From Rotaria macrura (taxonomy: Eukaryota > Rotifera > Eurotatoria > Philodinida > Philodinidae), in contig OENT01000703.1 in the NCBI GenBank assembly GCA_900239685.1, forward strand, positions 19,751-83,750: 64,000 bases of DNA. The letters are read 5' to 3'. Below the pieces are notes generated by a model. The model made no database searches and was not told where the DNA came from. It saw only the letters and a program-made list of their open reading frames with translations. The stretch's first letter is position 1. Each line of letters starts with the position of its first letter. The position numbers and the translations under genes are program-made. Positions 12,642 through 22,310 of this stretch are shown here, one piece after another.

Positions 12642-12710
12642 ATGATTCTACACTATCTAGATGACATCATCGTTTGCTACAGCCAGATAAAAATATATCT
12701 GATAAAATAG
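12642..12710 (+). pseudogene. Reverse-transcriptase scrap with the YLDD active-site box
   Basis: A 22-codon frame reads ...HYLDDIIVCYSQ..., which matches the catalytic YxDD motif and following hydrophobic strand of LTR-retrotransposon reverse transcriptases (Ty3/gypsy style). The frame ends in TAG at 12708-12710. No other RT, RNase H or integrase motif could be read around it, and an AT microsatellite replaces what should be the upstream fingers/palm. It is a dead fragment. Confidence 0.4.
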
Positions 12711-15177
12711 GCTAATGTATGTCATTGGTTTAAGTATGTTGAGCTATGAGGGAATGTTGTCTGATCTAGCGTCAACTATTGTTGAATTGAAAGGCTTGTT
12801 TTGAAAATATTACATTGCTTATTGTGCCATTTTAGAATAGTTAAAAATCCCGCGTGCTTGATAACAAGGTATCATCAATCTGCAAGAAAAGGAGAATTTT
12901 TCTTATACAGAGAAAGAAATATATATGCCTTCATTATTCGAAGGTGTTTCCTTCTTAGCGCGTTGAATAGAGTTAAAGCGTGTTTTTAAGTCCATCAAAC
13001 GAAGGAGAGTTTCATTTGAACGCTAGTTCTATCATTTATTCGTAGGTTTGAAAGATTTAATGTTGAAAAAAAGAATCAAGATAAGATAATTTCGTAGTTG
13101 ATTGCAACAGCTAAACAACTCGACAGGACATGAGTCGCCTTATTACATGTTTGATAACCACCTCGAATTCTGTCTTAACATCGAGCATGACTTTTAAGAC
13201 GAATGGTAATGCACTGAAGGCTCATACACGGGAGCATCCTTCTGAGAAAAATATATTTCTTTGATTTTTCTGGAAGATGCAAGTGGTTATCATTTCATAG
13301 AAAAATTTGCTCAATGCAATGTAAAGAAAGTGAAAAAATGCTAACCAGCGATATAGATCGTTACGATGCCCTCATCCTTCAGTTATATTACTCGGTTTAG
13401 AGTAATAACAATCACGAATAGTTATGTGCGAAGACATAGCATGAAATAAAAAGTACTCACCAACATTCCAACATTGTTTTTCAAACGACAACTATTGATG
13501 GTATGAGAAGTAAATTAGCTGATTTGAACTTAGTACTTGGATGCGTGTGACTTGAGGTAACATCGTTAGCAAGTGTTGGTGATTACTTTCATTTTATCAC
13601 TATTCCACACACATGACTGTTTGTGATAATTCAATCGTCTATTCTATTCGAATCTGAAATCTTCATTCATATTGCTCTGGAGTTTAGTAGTAGAGGCCGA
13701 TCAGTGTGTCTGAACGCCATCGGATATTCGACAGTAGTTCACTCCACTATTTGTTTATTACAATATAATGACGCTTGTGCGTATGTCACATAAACCGCGC
13801 ATCTGTATTCATATTAATGATCACTAATCTAGTCATATTTCGATTTAAAGGTTTACAATGATCTATGCATTTGTATGAAAAGTTCTTGTGAGACATGATG
13901 TGGATTATTTTTAGACCTAAACTCTCATATTGTAAAAAGTAAGAAATAATAGAGAAGATAAGACTATTCACTGGGTAAGATACGACTGGTGTCCTAGCCA
14001 TTCCTATTGATAAAGTTCGAATCGTATAGATAGAATAGGTTGGTGATCTAGAAATGATTCAACATCTATATTTGTTATACGTTTGAAGTGAAACCATTTG
14101 AGAATGTGCAGAGTTAAAACAGGAGATATTGTCAAAACTGACTCATGGGATCTGAAGATAGATAACTTTCTCATATTTGAGACATCTATCTTTAACTTTT
14201 TAGGAACTAGTGGCTACCCAAAACTTTCATGTTAAAACAAACATACAGATCTAAACACTAAATTCTACATGTTACAACGCCAATCAAGAAAAGTCCATAA
14301 TTGATCAAAACAAACGATGAACAAGAGTTTCCACTATAAGCACACTACTCCTAAAATCATTTTCAAGAGAATAAGAAGTTGCCTGTGAAAGGCCCTGAAT
14401 AAAGTGCCTCCTGGTGATGTTTTCTCGTTTATCGTAAACGACCTATTGATTTCAATATATATATACAGATATGTATGCATATATTTGGAATGGTTCCCGT
14501 TCGGCATCGTTTTATTAAATCTTTTCATTTTGACTTCTAACCATTATTAGAAAACATCGGATATAATTATTTATTTTCTCCCATTTCCACCACTATTAAT
14601 ATTAGTTTTACCACTAGTTTTAGATTATTCTCATAAATATATGCAGTCTTGCAAATACATTTTCTTGAGTTTCATACGGTTTTGTAGCATTACTAATTAG
14701 TTCAAATGTAATTTTATACAATCATTTAATATCCCACAGGGGTCAATAAATTATCTATTTACTGAAATTGACAATCACCAACAGTGTGTTGCTTAAAGAT
14801 CAAAGAAAATTAATTGAAAATAGCTGATATTTTTTTTAAATTTCGCCTTGAGCATTTATCAACGAGGAGCAACGCATGATAATAAAAAAGTCAACGGTTT
14901 CCTGAAATGAAATACCGAACCAAAAAGCTCTCTTTGACATGTTAGTTCGTTGTCTTCTTAAATTATTCCTGTAAAAGGATTCTGTTTCTTTTTAAACGCA
15001 GAACTACGTATGTCAGTGATGAAGGAAACTACTTTTCTAATTAACCATTAAAAATCGACGCATTTTTAATCCGCGATTCTACAACAGAAAGGACTCAATA
15101 AAGTAGCTGCTACTAAATTGATTTTACGTGATTATACTGTTGAAACTAAATTAACTATCCTAAGATACTAGAGCATC
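12711..15177. other. Gene-poor stretch
   Basis: No supported gene. 13187-13264 encodes a short C2H2-finger-like helix and linker (LKAHTREHPSEKN) without readable cysteines. 14104-14235 is a 43-codon frame of unknown meaning. Confidence 0.4.
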
Positions 15178-15185
15178 TATAAAAG
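15178..15185 (+). promoter_or_regulatory. TATA box (TATAAAAG) of the receptor gene
   Basis: A consensus TATAAAAG lies 103 bases upstream of the receptor ATG. A start site about 30 bases downstream would give a short 5' leader. Not tested. Confidence 0.5.
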
Positions 15186-15287
15186 AGATGAATATACTTG
15201 GATTCTCTCCCATTTAATTGCTCTTGCATTTGTAGATCAAACAACCTTTGGTGTACCTCTGCTAATTGACAAGATCATATCTAAGTG

Positions 15288-16232
15288 ATGAAAGACTTAA
15301 TTAAATTTAGTTTGATGCTCGTTTTTGATTTTCCAGCAATTTTATTCTCAATAATAATCTTTGCTCATTTTGCTCGAAATCGTGAGGCTCGTTCAAAACT
15401 AAAAAACCATGGATGGATTGTTTTAATGATCGTCAATTTCATTCAAATTTTACTGGATTTACCGATGCCAATGAATTATTATCGGATGGGTGTCGTTTGG
15501 CCAGCATCAAATGCATATTGTGTTTGGTGGACATGGTGTGAATTTTCATTAAACACCATCGGATTGTTTCTAATGATGTGGATTTCCATTGAGCGACATG
15601 TACTCGTTTTTGATCGACAAGCAATGGTGCAAAAAACATGGAAAAAATGGTTATTTCATTTCATACCCATCACTCTTTGCCTGATTTGGACACCATTGTT
15701 TTACTTGGTCATAGTCGTCATCTGTCCCTTCTGTACAAATGATTGGGTTTTTGACTCTGTTAATTGTGGTATTCCGTGTTATTTCACAGCAAATTTTCTC
15801 GGTCAATTTGATTTCATCTTCAATATTGCTTTTCCAGTGATGATGATTATGTTTGCAAACATAACGTTAATTATTAGAGTCATTTACCAAAAGATGTCTC
15901 GAAATCAAATAATAAACTGGCGACGTCATCGCAAAATGGTGCTTCAATTATGGGTCGTTTCATCCCTTTACATGGCATTCTGGCTACCCATGACAATCAC
16001 ACAACTCATTCAAATAACTGTATTACCTTCATTTATGATCAATCAATTGGAGACAATTTTGTTCGTCGTCTATTTTATTCCACTTTCCTTACCAACGATA
16101 TGTCTCAGTACACAACCTGAATTGATCAAGAATATAATAAAAATTTTTGCACGAACAAAGTTGAATGTGATCGGCATGACTAATTTTAACCGAGGCACGG
16201 AACAATTGCAAACGAATACTCTGGCTCAATAA
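15288..16232 (+). CDS. Rhodopsin-like seven-transmembrane receptor (GPCR class A)
   Basis: Intronless, 314 aa from ATG 15288 (a GTG codon just before it is not needed). Seven hydrophobic helices are visible at about 7-29, 43-64, 78-101, 123-146, 171-198, 217-242 and 253-277. Helix 3 ends in SIERH (ERH at 102-104), a variant of the DRY G-protein switch. Cys78 at the top of helix 3 can pair with one of the Cys residues of extracellular loop 2 (146, 149, 160, 164). Helix 6 has FWLP in place of CWxP. Helix 7 has LPTICLSTQPE in place of NPxxY. The cytoplasmic loop before helix 6 is basic (NWRRHRKM). Short one-exon receptors of this kind form large families in bdelloids and resemble peptide receptors. 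The ligand cannot be told from sequence. Confidence 0.85.
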   Translation: MKDLIKFSLMLVFDFPAILFSIIIFAHFARNREARSKLKNHGWIVLMIVNFIQILLDLPMPMNYYRMGVVWPASNAYCVWWTWCEFSLNTIGLFLMMWISIERHVLVFDRQAMVQKTWKKWLFHFIPITLCLIWTPLFYLVIVVICPFCTNDWVFDSVNCGIPCYFTANFLGQFDFIFNIAFPVMMIMFANITLIIRVIYQKMSRNQIINWRRHRKMVLQLWVVSSLYMAFWLPMTITQLIQITVLPSFMINQLETILFVVYFIPLSLPTICLSTQPELIKNIIKIFARTKLNVIGMTNFNRGTEQLQTNTLAQ

Positions 16233-18488
16233 ATCTTATTCTTAAACAACAGAACAAATGCATACTTTTCTTCTTTGCTTTTTCGATGCTAAAAAATGTA
16301 ATAAAAAGACATGAATTTCGCTTAATAAATTTGTCCATTTAGTCAACATAATCAGGCTCGTGCAGAATTCAGACTAATCGCATCAGTTCCAAAGAGTGAG
16401 AACTACTGATGCCGAAGCATGATATACATCCTATTTATTTGAGATTCTTCATCTTTATTCTTCTACTACGTGTAGAACAACTTTTCGGCAAATCCGCATC
16501 GAGTCGTATGAATCAGAACAATAAGTATTGTTCGCATCATTTATAGCTATCATCTAGAACGGTAGACAATGTATCGATGAATAGAATGTTTTCACCAGCT
16601 CTTACCAGAATATAATTTTTCGATCTCAAGAACCAATGAAATCTTCATTTTCTTTTCTCTGAATTTTGATGCAACTAACGTTTGCTCTTAGTATATAGAT
16701 TTAAATTGTTTTTATTCCACAATGAAGATAAAGCGTATTTCGAAAAATATACAAAAGATGATGTAACAATTTTCTGATGTTTCAAAATTCGCTTGAATTA
16801 ATATAATTATTTTCTCGTACATATCCCTACCTCTCAACATTTCTCATGAAGTGGTTGCATCCGCATGCAGTACAGCGAGAGACAGTCAATATATTTTTCT
16901 ATCGTAATAAACAGAAATTATTTTGACTTAAAACAATCAAGTCGATCAACTAAGAGAAAGATGAGAGATTTTAAAACAATAGTAGTGCAACTTTTTCTTC
17001 TTGACGACACGTTACGAATAAAATCATTTTGGTCTGTTCGCTTATGGGAAGATTCCACAAATTTATTTTGAAATATTTTCCTTCTGATAAAGTGGCGCAA
17101 TAGCTCAGGTGGAAATAAACGGCACAAAAACAACGTAAAGCGTTAAAACACGGTGAAAAGTAATGTCGTTTTATGTTGGTTTTTAGCTGTTTTCGATGGC
17201 CTTTCTGATGATCAGAATGATTCTTCTCGTTAAGTAACGGTTTCTTAGTTTTAGATTATCTGTTATGATTTAATTGCGTAGTAAATATTATTATTTTCAA
17301 ATGTAGTTACTTTTTGTATTGAGATCGATTTTAATGATTAATTAAAGAGTAAGCATGAATTGAAACAACTCTGGATGCCTTGTTCTATTTGAGGTCTCAA
17401 GAATTTTATTCTGCTTCAGTTTCGATGATACGTGTTTCGGCGGAGCTATGCATAAGAAAAAAAGATTGGAACTTTCAGTGAGGCTGAACATTCGAAATGA
17501 TTCTTTGTGTGTTTTTGTGGAATCTGAAGGCGATCAGTGTGACAGTAATAACCCCTTATGTATAAAAACATGATAAACGACATTTTATACGATCGTTGAC
17601 AATCATTTGAAGTGATTTTATTCACGTCACATTTCGTCATGTCCAATCCAACCATGTGCAGTCATAATTCTGACGTCAAGTAATAAAGTGCAATACGTGT
17701 ATTATTTGCCATGTATACAGCGATCGGGCTATTAGGTGCAATGATACAATCTAATCGTAGTTTATACCGATTTTTGAACAATCAAGTGATTTACTCAATT
17801 AAATTTGAAGCGTGTAATTTAAAGATTACAAAAAATTGAGCGGAAGTATAAAAAATGACTATAAAAATCGATTTTGGATCTCACCTTGTATTATTTTAAT
17901 GAATCATAACAAGATGGGAATTGAATCCGTTTACTACTTCATGATTAGTGTTAATAGAAATTTAAAAACTTTTAGCCCCGAGGCATTGCAACCATTTACG
18001 TGACATTTTATAAATCATAGATTGAATGCAGCTAGTCATGTAAAAAAGTGATTTCAAAAGTCGATTACAAATTGAGTTGACTCAATAGTTTTCGCAATAA
18101 AAATCATAAAAAAATCAGTGTTTAATCGACTTTGACCTTTCTAAAAATTTTTTTTTCTCATATTTTTTTACATTCGTATTGTGGTAAAATTCATCCTGGA
18201 CATAAAAACGTGTGATACACAAGAGTAATTAATGCTTTTAATAAATGCACAATATTGGCGTAATGATGAGGAAACTTGTGACACTAATAATTATGAATCA
18301 TTATTGTTAATTGTAGGCAAACTATGATTCGTGAATCGTTCTTCTTTTTATGGCGTACAATAATTACCATATCAATGTGTAGTGATGTAAAGAAGGAATG
18401 CTTTCTTTCCTTCATCTGTGATTTTTAAATAAAATGTGTAACGATCAGAAAAAAATTATCATCTATTCAAAAAACAGAAAACAAAAAC
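16233..18488. other. Intergenic, nothing recognised
   Basis: AATAAA near 16300 (TGTAATAAAAAG) may be the poly(A) signal of the receptor gene. The overlapping frames at 16865-17133 on both strands look like background. Confidence 0.4.
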
Positions 18489-19127
18489 ATGGAGATCAAC
18501 GGTTTCAAATCGTTACCTTCCCATTTTGGTCAATTGACTGAGAGTATTTTTCATGAATATTCCATATATACACTAAATATTCCGTCACATGTAGTCGACC
18601 AATATCTTCCAGATAAACTTCATGCTTTTGCATCAGTTACACTAAAAAATTTAATGAAACACTATTTTTTTTATTCGAAACCAATTATATTAGGATCTCG
18701 AGCTCAATTGAGTTCTACTGTTGAACCAATATCTGATACGATTGCACTTCGAGAATTTCTAGAACATCTATTGTCAAACAATGATTCAAAATTACGTTAC
18801 AATTTTGTCATAACTGGCAATCGCTTTATATTATCTCGAATTCCTCGCATTCGTCATGTATCGTATCATATTCTTTGTAAACATATAACTTTATGTAATC
18901 GTTCAACAGATGTTAGATTTGCGGGTGAAATATGGCGTGATGATAATGGTCATTTTCGATTGAATAACAATTCTGGTACATATCAACCGGCAGACTGTTT
19001 AATAAATCAAATTATCAATTTTTTCAAATATATGACATCAGAAGTACATTTTCAAGGCATTACTTATCGAATAAGTGCTCTACCGTCTACTAAACGGCGA
19101 ATTATCAGCAAAGTTAAGAAAAAATAA
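18489..19127 (+). CDS. Uncharacterised soluble protein with AGE...NNxSGxYxP motif
   Basis: One exon of 212 aa with a clear ATG. No signal peptide or membrane helix. The N-terminal half is helix/loop with a conserved-looking IPSHVVDQYLPDKLHAF segment. The C-terminal half contains HVSYHILCKHITL, then AGEIWRDDNGHFRLNNNSGTYQP (residues about 144-168) and ends in a basic tail (STKRRIISKVKKK). The arrangement AGE-x(n)-NN-x-SG-x-Y-x-P recalls a C-terminal domain seen in uncharacterised bacterial and protist proteins, where SGHY is more usual. This is from memory and not a named assignment. Codon use and length support a real gene. Function unknown. Confidence 0.65.
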   Translation: MEINGFKSLPSHFGQLTESIFHEYSIYTLNIPSHVVDQYLPDKLHAFASVTLKNLMKHYFFYSKPIILGSRAQLSSTVEPISDTIALREFLEHLLSNNDSKLRYNFVITGNRFILSRIPRIRHVSYHILCKHITLCNRSTDVRFAGEIWRDDNGHFRLNNNSGTYQPADCLINQIINFFKYMTSEVHFQGITYRISALPSTKRRIISKVKKK

Positions 19128-19329
19128 CCCCAAAAAATATATGATCAACATATCGGTCAGACTTGAATTCAATAGAACTATTGATTGATGTTTTTCACTT
19201 CGATCTGCTGAAAATCAATTTATCTTTGAGTAATAAACAGTGAACAACTGGCTATTTCAGACAAAAACAAACATTGTAACTTTTGCTTTCTTTTAATATT
19301 ATCGTTTCGCTAGCATGTCTTGTGGTAGT

Positions 19330-19889
19330 ATTTACATGGGTAGGTATTTTTCTGATCACTAAAATAGATACAAATGATCATCAAATAATTAGTGTTTTGA
19401 TCACCAAAAGTGATCAAAACAGGTGCAAATCAGAGTGAAAGAGTTAAGATAATGTTGAAAATGAGTGTGAGGGTAACGGTGTGGATGAGGATGTATTTCT
19501 TGATGAAGAATATATGAATGTTGTATAAAAAAATTAAAGATTAGGATGAAGTCGTTTTTTCGGTTGTGCAAAATCGAATAAATCAGCACCTTTTCAATCT
19601 GATTGAATTTCGACTTTGTCAATAGCTTTTTTTCTAATTTATCTTGTTTATACAGTCTCATGAGTTATTATCCATCGTTAGTAAAAAAAATAATCGGTTC
19701 CACTCTGAATTTTTAACTTTTCTTGACATGGGATGCTCACAGTGGCACCATGGCACTTCAATTTACTTACATCTTAATTAATTTGGTGATCGAAACACTA
19801 ATTATTTGGTGATCATTTCGTAACAAACTCATTTTGGTGATCAATTGAATCTTTTTTGGTAATCAAAAGTATATTTCCCCTATTTACAT
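19330..19889. mobile_element. Non-autonomous hAT-like MITE (544 bp) with perfect 8-bp TSD
   Basis: ATTTACAT at 19330-19337 and again at 19882-19889 flanks a 544-bp segment. The ends are imperfect inverted repeats (GGGTAGGTATTTTTCTGATC versus AGGGGAAATATACTTTTGAT). The arms carry the same blocks in opposite order, with CAAATAATTAGTGTTTTGAT at 19379 mirrored by TCGAAACACTAATTATTTGG at about 19788. The 11-base motif TGATCACCAAA recurs several times in both arms. An 8-bp duplication is the hAT hallmark. There is no transposase, and the minus-strand open frame 19401-19661 is low-complexity. Confidence 0.65.
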
Positions 19890-20610
19890 AGTATCTGATT
19901 TTGTCTAATTGTAATTAAGTCCACATAGAATAACATATTTTGTAGGAAAGAAAGATCAATCATCACCATTTCTTCATTTATCGACCGATAAACACATCAG
20001 TAATATATACCATCATTGTATTCATGTAATATGCGCACAAGAAAACCGACTTGTTTACGACATTTTTGTGTTAAGTGCAATGTACCTTTCTCGAGTATGC
20101 TGGATGCATCATATTCTTTCACAATTTAAGGTGACTTTGAAGTTTGACTCAATGTGTTCTACGAATTCTTCATCCTTTCCTAATAATATTCAAAACCAGT
20201 GAACCTTCATGCTTGCTTGGCCAGAACTCATTTGATATCGATGATGAATTGATTAGTCGTTTTTCTCTTCACAAATACATATTTAAAAACATAACGTATC
20301 AAATAATATTGACCCGATTGATTGCGTAGACTCTATATGCAATAACAATAGCGTGTATCACCAATTAAACAACCGAACAGTATACAGTCAACTTGTGATG
20401 TATTTCATTTTAATGTTTAGAGTCGAGTGATTAAAATATTTTCTTGTTGCGATGCTGTAAAAACAGAATAATCTCTAGGTGGCACGCACAGATGTAGAAA
20501 AACTTGAACGGCGACGTAAATATGGCTGTTGTTTCTCACACGTGCATCGATAATATAAATAAAAACATGAATTTAGTTATAAGAATAATATTCTACTCGA
20601 TTTAGTAGAT
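19890..20610. other. Intergenic, nothing recognised
   Basis: No gene or repeat supported. Confidence 0.4.
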
Positions 20611-20760
20611 AAATGTCGAAAATAAAATATCGACAAGTAAAAATGCCGACAACCAAACGTCGACAAAAACAAATGTCGACAGATGAAATGTCGACAAAAA
20701 CAAATGTCGACAGATAAAATGTCGACAGGTAAAATGCCGACGTGTAAAAAAATGTCGAAA
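20611..20760 (+). repeat. GTCGAC minisatellite, left array
   Basis: About ten units of 15-16 bp with core AAATGTCGACAGATA, many containing the palindrome GTCGAC. The array is oriented opposite to the right array at 21229-21394. Confidence 0.85.
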
Positions 20761-20833
20761 ATTCTATCATGATATAGGAAACTCGCGTACCATATACTGT
20801 CATCTATTTTTTTTCTGTTTGGGCATTTCCTTT

Positions 20834-21034
20834 ATGCGTGTTGGCCTGGACATAACTAAATACGAATATAAACAACAGTTAATTCATGGCAATTCTGGCA
20901 AGTTAAAAAAGGCGTCAAAGAAAACATGCACCATGCAGGGTAAACTTAAAGAACTTCGAAGGAGATATGAGGAACAAACGATTAAACTGAATGAATATCA
21001 CAACGAATTATCAAAGCTTATTAGCACAAAATGA
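20834..21034 (+). CDS. Small basic coiled-coil ORF between inverted minisatellites
   Basis: 66 aa from ATG 20834. The C-terminal half is a heptad-like helix (KLKELRRRYEEQTIKLNEY followed by HNELSKLIS), and the N-terminal half is rich in Lys and Gly. The same frame is open upstream through the last units of the left minisatellite, so the true start is uncertain. An AATAAA occurs about 120 bases downstream (about 21150). It sits symmetrically between two inverted GTCGAC arrays and may be cargo of a mobile element. I do not recognise the protein. It could be an exon remnant. Confidence 0.35.
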   Translation: MRVGLDITKYEYKQQLIHGNSGKLKKASKKTCTMQGKLKELRRRYEEQTIKLNEYHNELSKLISTK

Positions 21035-21228
21035 AAATTATACGATTGTGTTGGTACATGCCTTATACCTTGAATCTATGACTCTAGCTGTTCGTTGTCA
21101 CTCATACGCATTTTTATTTTATTTTTCATTGATATATATTCGAATTTTACCTAATAAACCATAAATTAATTTTATTCATGCTCCATTTTTATTTTTTTAT
21201 CATCAACTTCTTTCCTTTGTATTTCATG

Positions 21229-21394
21229 ATGTCGACGTTTTACATTGTCGGCATCAAGTGTGTCGACGTTTTACATTGTCGACATTTTTTTTCTGTCGAC
21301 ATTTGACTTTCGACATTTTTTTTCTGTCGACATTTGACTTTCGACATTTTTTTGTCGACATTTACTTGTCGACATTTTACCGTCGACGTTTGGC
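21229..21394 (-). repeat. GTCGAC minisatellite, right array (inverted)
   Basis: About eleven units, with core TGTCGACATTT when read on the plus strand, the reverse complement of the left array. Together the arrays could pair over about 150 bp around the 470-bp interior. Confidence 0.85.
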
Positions 21395-21752
21395 TACTTT
21401 CCCTTCTACTCATGGACTTGAGTAAACAGTCAATGATTTTTCATTAATCATTCGTACTTGTTTTAACCACCAAAAAAGTTTCGTACTGTGAATAAATAAC
21501 AAATGAGAGTTTAAGCAGTCATATTAAATAAGAAATACGGACTCCAACTATTTTATACATGTTCATCACTAACTATAATGTAAACAGTCGTAGGATTTGT
21601 CTTCGTCTATGGATACTGTAACAATCTTTACTTACACATTCTGCTGTTTGTTACCCATGCTTTTAGTTTAAAGATATGAAATGAAATCAAAATTAAAAAT
21701 ATCATCTTAAAAGATATTTTTAATTTTTGAAATAGATTTTCTAGATTACAAT

Positions 21753-21920
21753 AGCTTCTTAGGCTCTATACTTTCACGAATACACATTATACTCATCGAT
21801 CAAAGTTTCTCTTGATTTAGCATCCGTGCCATCGATTGGTGATAAAATCAATGATCCCACATCCATTGACGTAAAACGTCGCTCTTTCGAATATATGGGC
21901 TTCATTAACTTTTATCAATA
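21753..21920 (+). pseudogene. Ty3/gypsy reverse-transcriptase scrap (RT-RNase H junction)
   Basis: An open frame ends at TAA 21918-21920. It contains PTSIDVKRRSFEYMGFINFY, which matches in order the segment joining RT to RNase H in gypsy-type polyproteins (a proline, a VK-R-SF block, then a GFINFY box). The normal next residues (RRF) are replaced by a stop. Downstream, ITSPVKKDVW at about 21950 resembles the following lysine-rich motif, also interrupted. No LTR was recognised. It is a decayed internal fragment. Confidence 0.45.
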
Positions 21921-22310
21921 AAGTTGGTATAAATATTTTTTCTAATTAATTACGAGTCCAGTGAAGAAAGATGTATGGTGATTATTGAACGAACTTGTTC
22001 GTGGTCGCTGCCCAATTCATCTCATCTTAATTGACTCTTAACTCATTCCTTTCAAAAATTATCACTATCCCAGTTCGCTCCCTTCTTAACTGGTTCCTAA
22101 TTATTTAGAATGCCGTGATTAGATGCATCTAGTTAATGCTCAGTATACTAATCACAGTAAGTTATATTTCGTTGATCTTCTGTAGTTCAATCATTAGGTG
22201 TCGAACATTTCTTACCAGAGAACAAAACCGACGAAAACTTTGTACGCACTGGGAAAAGAAGAAAAGTTAGTGACAATAGTGATGCTCAATTGGTCTGGTT
22301 GCTCGAATAG

